A stretch of 64,000 nucleotides of DNA, taken from contig CAAFVR010000024.1 in assembly GCA_900766555.1 (NCBI GenBank), forward strand, positions 1-64,000. The letters are read 5' to 3'. Shown here piece after piece: positions 17,153 through 25,579 of the stretch. The translations under genes and the position numbers were made by a program. Source of the stretch: Helicobacteraceae bacterium (GTDB lineage: Bacteria > Campylobacterota > Campylobacteria > Campylobacterales > Helicobacteraceae). Below the pieces are notes generated by a model, which saw only the letters and a list, made by a program, of their open reading frames with translations, was not told the DNA's origin and did no database searches. Each line of letters opens with the position of its first letter. Position 1 is the first letter of the stretch.

Positions 17153-18238
17153 TTATTTTATGACTTCTATTGTATCTAGCGTTTTGCCGCCCTCGCCTTC
17201 ACCGCCAACTAATAACAATTGATTTTTATATATTACGCTTAATCCATAAGCTCTGCCGCCTTTTAATGCGCCAATTACGCTCCATTTTCCATTTTTTAAT
17301 GCATAGATTTCTTTATGCCAAGCTTTACTTAAGCCCTTGTGTGCGTAATTTTGTCCGGATTCAAAAGCTTTTATAGAATTTGGAAAATTCGCTCCGCCAG
17401 CAACTATTAATTTATCGCCCAAAAAGCCGCTGAAAGCGCCAGCTAAGCCATCTTGTACGCTTCCTTTTGGGGCTATCAGATCTGGTAAGTCCTGCCATTT
17501 TATGGCATCTTTTGTTATTTTGCCAAGATGCGCTTTTTTGGTGCGCAGTCCTGGTTTTATTTCGCCATTTATTACATAAAGTTCATTTTTATTTATATTA
17601 AAAGCTGCGCCAGCTAGCCCTGGAAAAGGCGTTACTCCAAGATTATGCCATTCATTTTTAGCTATGTCATAAGCTAAGACATTATTATTGAAAAAATAAT
17701 CTTTTGGTGGCTTGTCAAAATATTTGCTAGCTACTAGATCTTTTTGATCTTTTGTTTTGGCATTTTCAATATCTAAAAAATAGCCATTAAAAATGCGCGT
17801 ATTAACTCCGCCTAGGACATATATTATTTTGTCATCAACAGCTCCGCTAGATCCGCCTAGTCCGCGCGGAGCATGCGTATTTAATGGAGTCCATTTATCT
17901 TTGGCTATGTCATAAATAAAGCCGCCATCTTTATTTTCTGTAAGGCCGTTATCATTTTTGCCAAAGCCGCCTAAAACATACAATTTATTATCAATAATGC
18001 CAAAGACGCTTTGATTTCGTTCTTTATCTGGAAAAGCGGATAATTCTTTCCATCTGGCATTTTTATCATTCAGATCTAGCGAAAAAATCTTATCCCCAGC
18101 GCTCCCTAAACCCACATAAAGCGTATCATTAATAATGCCGCCAACGCCATTTTTTACACCAACTGGCAAATTCGGATATGCAAATACAAATCCAAACAAA
18201 CTAAAAGATAGACCTAAAATTTTGTTTATATTTTTCAT
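17153..18238 (-). CDS. nanM: N-acetylneuraminate epimerase NanM (periplasmic kelch protein)
   Basis: NanM converts alpha-sialic acid released by sialidases to the beta anomer in the periplasm. The 361-residue protein has a signal peptide (about residues 1-20) and repeated kelch GG motifs (GGFG, GGVN, GGAN, GGEGEGG). It also carries NGEIKPGLRTK, matching the catalytic Glu/Arg region of E. coli NanM, and later QNYAHKGL. Its length is the same as the E. coli enzyme within a few residues. It follows the transporter gene by two bases. Confidence 0.93.
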   Translation of the reverse strand: MKNINKILGLSFSLFGFVFAYPNLPVGVKNGVGGIINDTLYVGLGSAGDKIFSLDLNDKNARWKELSAFPDKERNQSVFGIIDNKLYVLGGFGKNDNGLTENKDGGFIYDIAKDKWTPLNTHAPRGLGGSSGAVDDKIIYVLGGVNTRIFNGYFLDIENAKTKDQKDLVASKYFDKPPKDYFFNNNVLAYDIAKNEWHNLGVTPFPGLAGAAFNINKNELYVINGEIKPGLRTKKAHLGKITKDAIKWQDLPDLIAPKGSVQDGLAGAFSGFLGDKLIVAGGANFPNSIKAFESGQNYAHKGLSKAWHKEIYALKNGKWSVIGALKGGRAYGLSVIYKNQLLLVGGEGEGGKTLDTIEVIK

Positions 18239-18240
18239 AA

Positions 18241-20094
18241 CTAACTCCCTAACATTAAATTTGGAATAAATGTAATAATTTGTGGAAAAACGGTAATAAC
18301 TCCCAATGTCACAAATATTGGGATCAAAAATGGCAAGACGCCTTTTGTAACCGTAGATACGCTCATGCCGCCCACTTTTGATACGACAAAAAGTGCCATG
18401 CCCATTGGCGGGGTCAAAATGCCTATCATCATATTTAGCGTGGTCATAACGCCAAAAAAGATAAGATCTATGCCAAAATGCACAGCAATTGGTATTAACA
18501 TTGGCAATACTAAAAATTGCAGAGCTAGCGCATCAATAAACATGCCCAAAAATAGTAAAAGTGCATTTATCATAATTAGCACGCTCAGCTTTGAATCCGC
18601 AATGGCCACAAAAGCATCAGCCACATGAATTGCAACTTGTTCTCTTGCGATCATGTCGCCAAAAAATGTAACACAAATTATCATAAGTGATATCACGCCA
18701 GTTATACCCATAGCCTCAATACAGCTGTCAAAAATCTTTTTAAAGCTAAGTTCTTTATAAATGAATTTGCCAATTATTATGGAATAAAGTGTGGCTACAA
18801 CAGCGGATTCTGTAGGGCTAAATAAACCGCTAAAAATACCGCCAATAATCAAAATCGGCGTCAAAATGGCCCAGAAAGCGCCTTTAAAAGAATTCCAAAG
18901 TTCGCGCTTGCTTGATTTTGGCGTTTTTGGATAATTGCGTATTTTTGCGATGCGATAATTCATAGCCATAAGTGCTATTGTGACTAAAACACCCGGTATG
19001 AAGCCTGCGATAAAAAGCTTTGCGATTGATACATTTGCGATTACGCCATAAATTATCATAGCAATGCTTGGAGGCACAAGTGGCCCAATAATGCAACTTG
19101 CTGCTGTGATGCCGCCGCAAATATCATCATCATATCCAGCATCGCGCATAGCTTTAATTTCTAGCTTTCCAAGGCCGCCAGCATCAGCTAGTGCGGATCC
19201 ACTCATGCCAGAGAAAAGCAAAGATGCGCCAATATTTACATGTCCCATCCCGCCGGTGAAATGGCCTAAAAGTGCCCTAGCAAAATCAAATATGCGCGTT
19301 GTAATACCGCCTGTATTCATCAAAATGCCAGTTAATATATAAAAAGGAACAGCCAAAAATGGGAAGCTATCCAAACTATATGTTAGTTTTGGCGCGGCTG
19401 CATTTGCGACACCCCAACGCGTTAGCGCAAAATATAAAATAGTAGAAATAAACAATGACCAACCAACTGGCACGCCTAAAAACATGATAAAAAGCCAGAC
19501 CAAAAGAGAAATGTATATTGCTTGGCTTTTTAAATCTATATATTTGTAGATCCGAAGATAATTAAATAAATCTGGATTGGTAAATAAAATAATCAAAAAA
19601 GCGATGCTTAAAATTACAAAAATAGAGCTTGGAATAAACGAAATCCTATTTTTAAAATTTATAGCTTGCGCTTGCAAAAATCGCAAAAGCATCAAAAATG
19701 ATATTAATAAAAGCGAGCCAAAAAGCCATTTTTCAGAAATACCCCAAAGTGCATCGATATGAAATGTTGCATTATTAAAATTGCGCACACCAAAATGCAC
19801 CATGAAAAGCACGCCACAGAAAATAATTATTTGCACAAATGAATTTGTAAGTCGCGCGATCCTAGCATCAAGCAAATTTGTAAAAAAATCAATATAAACA
19901 TGCTCTTGTTTAAAAATAGCTAGGCTTATTCCAAGAGTGCCCATATATACAAAAAGTAGCTTTGCTAGCTCATCGCTCCAAATTAATGGAGCATGAAATC
20001 GCGTAATAATTTGCGCACAAAGCACTATAAAAATAGCTATAAAAAGAGCCCCTCCTAGGTATTCTTCAAAGCGATTTAGCACTTTCATTTTCAT
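18241..20094 (-). CDS. siaT: Sialic acid TRAP transporter, fused small and large permease (SiaQM/SiaT)
   Basis: An inner-membrane protein of 617 residues. The first 160 residues form the DctQ-like four-helix part (WSDELAKLLFVYMG, KQEHVYIDFF). The rest is the DctM-like transport domain, with FPFLAVPFYILTGILMN, GMSGSALADAGGLGKLEIKAM and IGPLVPPSIAMIIYG. Fusion of the two parts and the total length match Haemophilus SiaT. It takes up N-acetylneuraminate, driven by sodium, with SiaP as the binding protein. An alternative ATG lies two codons downstream; neither start has a clear Shine-Dalgarno. Confidence 0.94.
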   Translation of the reverse strand: MKMKVLNRFEEYLGGALFIAIFIVLCAQIITRFHAPLIWSDELAKLLFVYMGTLGISLAIFKQEHVYIDFFTNLLDARIARLTNSFVQIIIFCGVLFMVHFGVRNFNNATFHIDALWGISEKWLFGSLLLISFLMLLRFLQAQAINFKNRISFIPSSIFVILSIAFLIILFTNPDLFNYLRIYKYIDLKSQAIYISLLVWLFIMFLGVPVGWSLFISTILYFALTRWGVANAAAPKLTYSLDSFPFLAVPFYILTGILMNTGGITTRIFDFARALLGHFTGGMGHVNIGASLLFSGMSGSALADAGGLGKLEIKAMRDAGYDDDICGGITAASCIIGPLVPPSIAMIIYGVIANVSIAKLFIAGFIPGVLVTIALMAMNYRIAKIRNYPKTPKSSKRELWNSFKGAFWAILTPILIIGGIFSGLFSPTESAVVATLYSIIIGKFIYKELSFKKIFDSCIEAMGITGVISLMIICVTFFGDMIAREQVAIHVADAFVAIADSKLSVLIMINALLLFLGMFIDALALQFLVLPMLIPIAVHFGIDLIFFGVMTTLNMMIGILTPPMGMALFVVSKVGGMSVSTVTKGVLPFLIPIFVTLGVITVFPQIITFIPNLMLGS

Positions 20095-20101
20095 TTTATT
20101 A

Positions 20102-21103
20102 TCATTTTGATGGGATGGACTGTATTTCTTTTAACGCATTTTTGCCATCACTTCCCGTTTCTTTCACGAATTCATCATAAAAAGGCTTCATTGCTTTTTT
20201 GAACGGATCTAGATTTGGATAAGTCACCACAACGCCCTGTTTTTTAAAGAAATCTACTAAATCCCTTTCGCCATCAACAAAAAGTTTTGTGTGATATTTA
20301 GCAGCAGCTTTAGCCGCATCTTTTAGTACATTTTGCAGATCTACTGAAAGTTCATCTAGCGTTTCATTACTAACTAAATAAAGCTGATCATTTAATATAT
20401 GATTTGTGATAGCTAGATATTTTTGCACTTCATAGAATTTTTGCGCCTGTATTGTAGCTAGCGGATTTTCTTGCCCATCAATTACATTTGTTTGTAAAGC
20501 CAAATATACTTCTGAAAAAGCCATCGGTGTTGGACTAGCTCCCACATATTTTGCAAAAGCTAGATTAGTAGCAGCATTTGGTACGCGTAATTTTAGGCCC
20601 CTAAAATCTTTGATACTTTTTAAAGCGCGATTTGACGTGGTTTGTCGCGTGCCATTATAAGCTTGAGATAATATTGTAATGCCTAGATCATCATGCACAT
20701 TTTCGATTAATTTTTTGCCAAATTTGGTATCAAAAAGAGCCTTTTGTGCAACATCAAAATTTGATATCACATATGGGAGTGCAAATACTTTTGCCACCGG
20801 ATAAAAAAGTTGAAATCTAGCAGATTCAGCAAAGGTGAAATCAAGCGCACCATCTTTTAGCTGTTTTATCATAGATCTATCATCGCCTAGCTGAGCATTT
20901 GGATAGAGCGTAATTTCTATCCTATCATTTGATTTATCTTTTACTTCTTTGGCAAATAATTCTGCAGCTTTATATTCATTAGATGATGTGCCAGCTACCA
21001 TGCCAAATTTGAAGTTATATTCAGCGGCATTTAATGCATTAAATAAACCAAATGAACCAAGTAAAAATAGCCCTAGGCCTATCTTTAAATTTTTATTTTT
21101 CAT
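20102..21103 (-). CDS. siaP: Sialic acid TRAP substrate-binding protein SiaP
   Basis: A periplasmic protein of 333 residues with a signal peptide ending NALNA/AEY. It reads almost like Haemophilus SiaP across its whole length as I remember that sequence: AGTSSNEYKAAE, QLGDDRSMIKQLKDG, FAESARFQLFYP, YNGTRQTTSNRA, LRVPNAATNLAF with the sialate carboxylate-binding Arg, and GQENP. That closeness points to transfer from a Pasteurellaceae-type source. The Shine-Dalgarno AAGGAAG is well placed. It heads siaP-siaT-nanM-nanQ and diverges from nanE. Confidence 0.96.
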   Translation of the reverse strand: MKNKNLKIGLGLFLLGSFGLFNALNAAEYNFKFGMVAGTSSNEYKAAELFAKEVKDKSNDRIEITLYPNAQLGDDRSMIKQLKDGALDFTFAESARFQLFYPVAKVFALPYVISNFDVAQKALFDTKFGKKLIENVHDDLGITILSQAYNGTRQTTSNRALKSIKDFRGLKLRVPNAATNLAFAKYVGASPTPMAFSEVYLALQTNVIDGQENPLATIQAQKFYEVQKYLAITNHILNDQLYLVSNETLDELSVDLQNVLKDAAKAAAKYHTKLFVDGERDLVDFFKKQGVVVTYPNLDPFKKAMKPFYDEFVKETGSDGKNALKEIQSIPSK

Positions 21104-21198
21104 GACTCTTCCTTTTTTTATTTATTTGATCATTTTAACGCTTGAGATATGAAATTTTGCATTTTGCGTATTAATCTTTTAAAAATGTCGCATTTTAT

Positions 21199-21208
21199 TT
21201 ACGTGAGG
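21199..21208 (-). promoter_or_regulatory. Shared element CCTCACGTAA upstream of siaP
   Basis: The ten bases TTACGTGAGG (plus strand), preceded by a T/A run, recur at 43173-43182 upstream of trpB, also on the side of a minus-strand gene. This copy lies about 95 bases upstream of the siaP ATG. It may be a regulator site or coincidence. Confidence 0.25.
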
Positions 21209-21238
21209 TTACTTTTTTGCTCTTTTTTATTATTTTTT

Positions 21239-21294
21239 GGAGTCTTTACTCCGATATTTTAATTTTTTTGGAGTTTTTATATTTTTGATATACT
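21239..21294 (+). promoter_or_regulatory. nanE promoter with putative SiaR operator repeats
   Basis: An inverted repeat GGAGT-CTTT-ACTCC lies at 21239-21252, and a second TTTTTGGAGT half-site follows at 21265-21274. An extended -10 box TGATATACT is at 21286-21294, 28 bases before the nanE ATG. The repeats therefore cover the -35 area, where a repressor would act. In Haemophilus the RpiR-type SiaR controls this same divergent gap; that it binds these repeats here is inference. Confidence 0.5.
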
Positions 21295-21322
21295 AGCTTT
21301 CTATATTTTATAAAGTTGAATA

Positions 21323-22036
21323 ATGAATGATATTGCGCAAAATACGTTAGATAGACTAAATGGTGGCCTGATAGCTTCATGCCAGCCAGTTGATAATGGA
21401 GCGCTTGATACTCCAGAAATTATATGTGCATTGGCGCGTGCTTGTATAGATGGTGGAGCAAATGGAGTAAGAATACAGGGTGCTAAAAATGTAGCTTTTG
21501 CGCGACCTTATATAAAAGTACCAATAATTGGGATAATCAAAAGAGATCTAGAAAATAGCCCCATTCGCATAACTCCATTTATAAAAGATATTGAAGATCT
21601 AGCAAATGCAGGCGCAGATATCATAGCTATAGATGGCACAAAGCGCAAAAGGCCAGTTGAGATAAAAGAACTATTTTTAAAAATAAAAGAGCTTAAAAAA
21701 ATAGCTATGGCGGATTGTTCAAATATAGATGATGGGCTATTTTGTCGCGATTTGGGCTTTGATATTATAGGCACTACGATGAGTGGATATACCGGTGAAA
21801 TAACGCCAAAAGAGCCAGATCTAGCACTTGTAAGTAATCTTGCTAGAAATAAATGTTGGGTTATGGCTGAGGGACGATATAACAATCCCGCCCTAGCCAA
21901 AAGTGCCTTTGAAGAAGGCGCAAATGCAATAACTATCGGATCTGCGCTAACTAGACTTGAACTAATGACAAGTTGGTTTGTAAAAGCTATAAAATCTGCA
22001 GAAACTAAGACAAAGCAATCACAAAGGCCAAATTAG
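21323..22036 (+). CDS. nanE: N-acetylmannosamine-6-phosphate 2-epimerase NanE
   Basis: NanE converts ManNAc-6-phosphate to GlcNAc-6-phosphate. The 237-residue TIM barrel shows GLIASCQPVD at the N-terminus, the IAIDGTKRKRP loop, DCSNIDDGLFCRDLGFDIIGTT, and AEGRYNNP with AITIGSALTR near the end, all standard for NanE. It is the first gene of the plus-strand nan operon and is followed by nanK after 22 bases. Confidence 0.95.
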   Translation: MNDIAQNTLDRLNGGLIASCQPVDNGALDTPEIICALARACIDGGANGVRIQGAKNVAFARPYIKVPIIGIIKRDLENSPIRITPFIKDIEDLANAGADIIAIDGTKRKRPVEIKELFLKIKELKKIAMADCSNIDDGLFCRDLGFDIIGTTMSGYTGEITPKEPDLALVSNLARNKCWVMAEGRYNNPALAKSAFEEGANAITIGSALTRLELMTSWFVKAIKSAETKTKQSQRPN

Positions 22037-22058
22037 GCATAAGGTACGAGGAGTAAGC

Positions 22059-22976
22059 ATGCAAATATTATCTCTTGATATCGGCGGGACAAAAATTTCA
22101 TCCGCTTTGATACAAAAAAATGGCAATGTAAAACATTTGCATGAGTATAAAGAAATACAAACTCCAAAACGTCAAAATGACATAAATAATGCAGATATAG
22201 ATATAAAAAAGCGCTTCAAAGATGCGTTAGAAAATCTAGTCTTGCAATATCAAGGTCATAATTTCAATTGCATTGGCGTGGCATCAACTGGCATTATCAA
22301 AGATGGTATTTTGAGTGCGCTAAATCCGGACAATCTAGATGGCCTAGATCGCTTTGAATTACAAAAAACACTTCATTTAATATCGCAAAAAGATATATTT
22401 GCTCTAAATGATGCGCAAGCAGCAGCTTTAGCGGAATATGAACATCAGCATCAAAGCACAAAAGATGGAATAAAAAATTTTGCCTTTATCACAATATCAA
22501 CTGGCGTTGGCGGAGGCATCGTACTAAATGGCAAGCTAGAAATTGGCACAAATGGATTAAGCGGCCATATCGGGCATACTTTTGGCGGCGGAAATAAAAT
22601 ATGCGGCTGCAAACGTATAGGATGCGTCGAATCCATCGCAAGCGGACGCGCCATATCAGATCTAGGCAAAGAAATATTGCAAAAAAGCTTAAGTGCAAAA
22701 GAAATTTTTGCCCTATGGCATCAAGGAGACAAAAAAGCTGCGGATATAATAAATATAAGCGCCAAAACGATTGCAAATTTAATAGCAGATCTTAAAATTT
22801 CACTAGATATTACATATTTTTCAATTGGCGGCTCAATTGGCTTAGCCGATGGTTATCTTGAACTTGTAGCAGAACATATAAATCAAATGCCAAGCATTTA
22901 TCGACCAAAAATTAATAAAGCTTTTTACGCCAAAAATGCCGGATTAATTGGCGCGGCACTATATGCATTATCATGA
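22059..22976 (+). CDS. nanK: N-acetylmannosamine kinase NanK (ROK family)
   Basis: NanK phosphorylates ManNAc at O6. The 305-residue protein has the ROK ATP loop DIGGTK (residues 7-12), the ALNDAQAAALAE segment with the catalytic Asp, and the zinc motif HIGHTFGGG followed by CGCKRIGCVE. The Shine-Dalgarno AGGAG is ideal. It overlaps siaR by four bases. Context between nanE and siaR fixes the substrate better than sequence alone, since ROK kinases are hard to tell apart. Confidence 0.92.
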   Translation: MQILSLDIGGTKISSALIQKNGNVKHLHEYKEIQTPKRQNDINNADIDIKKRFKDALENLVLQYQGHNFNCIGVASTGIIKDGILSALNPDNLDGLDRFELQKTLHLISQKDIFALNDAQAAALAEYEHQHQSTKDGIKNFAFITISTGVGGGIVLNGKLEIGTNGLSGHIGHTFGGGNKICGCKRIGCVESIASGRAISDLGKEILQKSLSAKEIFALWHQGDKKAADIINISAKTIANLIADLKISLDITYFSIGGSIGLADGYLELVAEHINQMPSIYRPKINKAFYAKNAGLIGAALYALS

Positions 22977-23866
22977 ATAATTTATCAGCATCTGTACTTA
23001 CCAAAATATCATCGCTATATCATGCATTAACGCCGATACAAAAACATATAGCAGATCATATTTTAAGTGCTAATTTGTTAGAGCCAGATGTGCAAAATCA
23101 ATTTTCAACGCTAGCTAGCGCTGCAAAAAGCTTAGAAGTTGGCGAAGCTTCTTTTGTACGTTTTTGCCAAGAGATCGGATTTAGCGGCTTTAGCGATTTC
23201 AAAAAGCTGCTTTTAGAAGATATCAAAAGCATGGATAAAAGTTCTCTAGATCTAGTTAGTGAAAGTATCAAAAAATCTGATTCTCCGCTTATAATCGCGC
23301 AAAAATTAAAGGGTCTTATCTTTGGCGTGATAGATCAAAGTATCGAGCTAATAAATGAAAATGCACTAAAAAATGCCTCTCAAGCTATTATTAAAACTAT
23401 CGGATCTGGGCGCGTTTTTGCCTTTGGTGTTGGGAGTTCAGGTGCGCTTGCAAATTATGCCAAGGGCAAATTTATGCGCATCGGGCTAAATATTGACTCC
23501 TCAAGTAATAATCATTTTATGTATATGCAAGCAGCTCTGCTTGGCAAAAAAGATGTAGCTATTGGCATAAGTCACTCAGGTCAATCGCATGAGACAATCC
23601 GCGCATTAAATCTAGCCAAAAGATCTGGCGCAACTACGATTGCCATAACGCATGGCCTAAAATCTAAAATAACAAATGAGGCAAATATCGTGCTTTTAAA
23701 TGGTAGCAAGCAAACGCGGCTTCAGGGCGATTCGGTTGCTACTAAAATTGCGCAACTTTTTGCAATTGATGTGCTTTATGCATTAATGGTCCAAAAGCTA
23801 GGGCAAAATGCCATCAAAACCAAGCAAAAAACGCTGCTTGCAATAGATGAAATCAAAGAAAAATAA
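22973..23866 (+). CDS. siaR: RpiR/MurR-family regulator of sialic acid catabolism (SiaR/NanR type)
   Basis: The 297-residue protein has an N-terminal RpiR helix-turn-helix (about residues 1-80, including EVGEASFVRFCQEIGFSGFSDFK). A SIS sugar-phosphate-binding domain follows (about 125-260), with FGVGSSGALA and ISHSGQSHETI. In Haemophilus the equivalent SiaR represses the divergent nan and sia operons and responds to glucosamine-6-phosphate. Position inside the nan operon supports the same role. It would bind the 21104-21322 gap; that part is inference. Confidence 0.9.
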   Translation: MNNLSASVLTKISSLYHALTPIQKHIADHILSANLLEPDVQNQFSTLASAAKSLEVGEASFVRFCQEIGFSGFSDFKKLLLEDIKSMDKSSLDLVSESIKKSDSPLIIAQKLKGLIFGVIDQSIELINENALKNASQAIIKTIGSGRVFAFGVGSSGALANYAKGKFMRIGLNIDSSSNNHFMYMQAALLGKKDVAIGISHSGQSHETIRALNLAKRSGATTIAITHGLKSKITNEANIVLLNGSKQTRLQGDSVATKIAQLFAIDVLYALMVQKLGQNAIKTKQKTLLAIDEIKEK

Positions 23867-23881
23867 AAATAAAGGATAAAA

Positions 23882-24760
23882 ATGAAAGATCTAAAAGGTA
23901 TTTATAGTGCACTGCTCGTATCTTTTGATAGTAACGGCAAAATTAATGAAAAAGGCTTGCGTCAAATAATACGTCACAATATCGATAATATGCGCATTGA
24001 TGGGCTTTATGTTGGCGGATCTAGCGGCGAGAATTTCCTACTATCAACGGAAGAAAAAAAGCAAATTCTAAAAATCACAAAAGATGAAGCTAAAGAAAGT
24101 ATCAAATTAATAGCTCAAGTTGGCAGCTTGAATTTGCACGAATCATGCGAGCTTGGCGTCCTAGCAACGGATCTAGGATATGACGCGCTAAGTGCTGTTA
24201 CGCCATTTTATTACAAGTTCAATTTTGCTGAGATTAAAAATTATTATGAGCGCATAATAAAAGCTAGTCAAAATTACATGATAATCTATTCGATACCATT
24301 TTTGACTGGCACAAATATCAATATCGAGCAATTCAAAAGCCTATATGAAAATGAAAAAATTATAGGCGTAAAATTCACGGCTGCAGATTTCTTTTTATTA
24401 GAACGTTTAAAAAAGACATTTCCAAAGCATCTAATTTTTGCCGGTTTTGACGAAATGCTTTTAAGCGCAAGTACTCTTGGCATTGATGGCGCAATTGGCT
24501 CTACATTTAATATCAATGCGAAGCGAGCTAAGCGGATCTGGGAGCTTGCAAAGAGCGGAAAAATAACAGAGGCGCTAAAACTCCAAAATGAAACAAATGA
24601 CATTATTGAATGCATTTTGCAAAATGGCCTATATCAAAGCCTAAAAGAACTCTTGAAATTGCAAGGCATAGAAGCTGGATTTTGTCGCGAACCGATGACA
24701 AAAGATTTAACAAATGAGCAAAAAAATATCATCAAAGAATTAAAAAATAAGTATCTCTAA
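23882..24760 (+). CDS. nanA: N-acetylneuraminate lyase NanA
   Basis: NanA splits N-acetylneuraminate into ManNAc and pyruvate. The 292-residue class I aldolase shows GLYVGGSSGENFLLS, which binds the pyruvate carboxylate. It also has IIYSIPFLTG with the catalytic Tyr, IIGVKFTAAD with the Schiff-base Lys, and FAGFDEMLL. Shine-Dalgarno AAAGGA precedes the ATG. Its stop overlaps the nagB start by one base (TAATG). Confidence 0.96.
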   Translation: MKDLKGIYSALLVSFDSNGKINEKGLRQIIRHNIDNMRIDGLYVGGSSGENFLLSTEEKKQILKITKDEAKESIKLIAQVGSLNLHESCELGVLATDLGYDALSAVTPFYYKFNFAEIKNYYERIIKASQNYMIIYSIPFLTGTNINIEQFKSLYENEKIIGVKFTAADFFLLERLKKTFPKHLIFAGFDEMLLSASTLGIDGAIGSTFNINAKRAKRIWELAKSGKITEALKLQNETNDIIECILQNGLYQSLKELLKLQGIEAGFCREPMTKDLTNEQKNIIKELKNKYL

Positions 24761-25569
24761 TGCGTGTGATAATAAAAGAATCAAAAGAAGAAGTCGCAAA
24801 TTTTAGTGCAAATTACATAATAAAGCGCATAAATGACTTTGCCCCCACAAAAGAAAGGCCTTTTGTGCTCGGCCTCCCAACAGGATCTAGCCCGCTTTTG
24901 ACCTATAAAATGCTAATTGAGGCATGCAAAAAAGGCGAATTAAGCTTTGAGCATGTAGTTACATTTAATATGGATGAATATGTCGGATTAGATAAAAAAC
25001 ATCCGCAAAGTTATCATTTTTTTATGCATGAGCATTTTTTTAAACATATTGATATCAAGGCCGAAAACATCAATATCTTAGATGGAAATACCAAAGATCA
25101 CATAAAAGAATGTCAAAAATATGAAGATAAAATGTGTGATCTTGGCGGAGTTGAGCTATTTTTGGGCGGCGTGGGCGAAGATGGACATATAGCTTTTAAT
25201 GAACCCACAAGTTCGATATATTCAAAAACGCGGATAAAAACGCTAGATCATCAAACGCGCCTTGCAAATTCGCGCTTTTTTAACTCCTTAGATGAAGTGC
25301 CAAAATATGCGCTAACTGTTGGTATCGGCACGCTATTAAATGCGCGCGAAGTTGTGATATTAGCCACTGGATATAACAAAGCATTAGCCATAAAAAATTG
25401 TGTTGAAGATGGCATAAATCATCTTTGGCCGCTTAGTGCGATGCAGCTACATGAGCGCTTCATGTTAGTATCGGATCTAGAGGCCACAAGCGAACTCAAA
25501 GTCAAAACGCTAAGATATTTACTAAATGTTCAAAGCGCAATTGGCATAAATGCTCCAAAAATATATTAA
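24760..25569 (+). CDS. nagB: Glucosamine-6-phosphate deaminase NagB
   Basis: NagB turns glucosamine-6-phosphate into fructose-6-phosphate and ammonia, the last step of the locus. The 269-residue protein has LGLPTGSSPL, the VTFNMDEYVGL active-site segment, HPQSYHFFMHEHFF, and the GGVGEDGHIAFNEP motif. Length matches the E. coli enzyme. It sits between nanA and nagA in one operon. Confidence 0.96.
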   Translation: MRVIIKESKEEVANFSANYIIKRINDFAPTKERPFVLGLPTGSSPLLTYKMLIEACKKGELSFEHVVTFNMDEYVGLDKKHPQSYHFFMHEHFFKHIDIKAENINILDGNTKDHIKECQKYEDKMCDLGGVELFLGGVGEDGHIAFNEPTSSIYSKTRIKTLDHQTRLANSRFFNSLDEVPKYALTVGIGTLLNAREVVILATGYNKALAIKNCVEDGINHLWPLSAMQLHERFMLVSDLEATSELKVKTLRYLLNVQSAIGINAPKIY

Positions 25570-25579
25570 AGGTTCAAAG

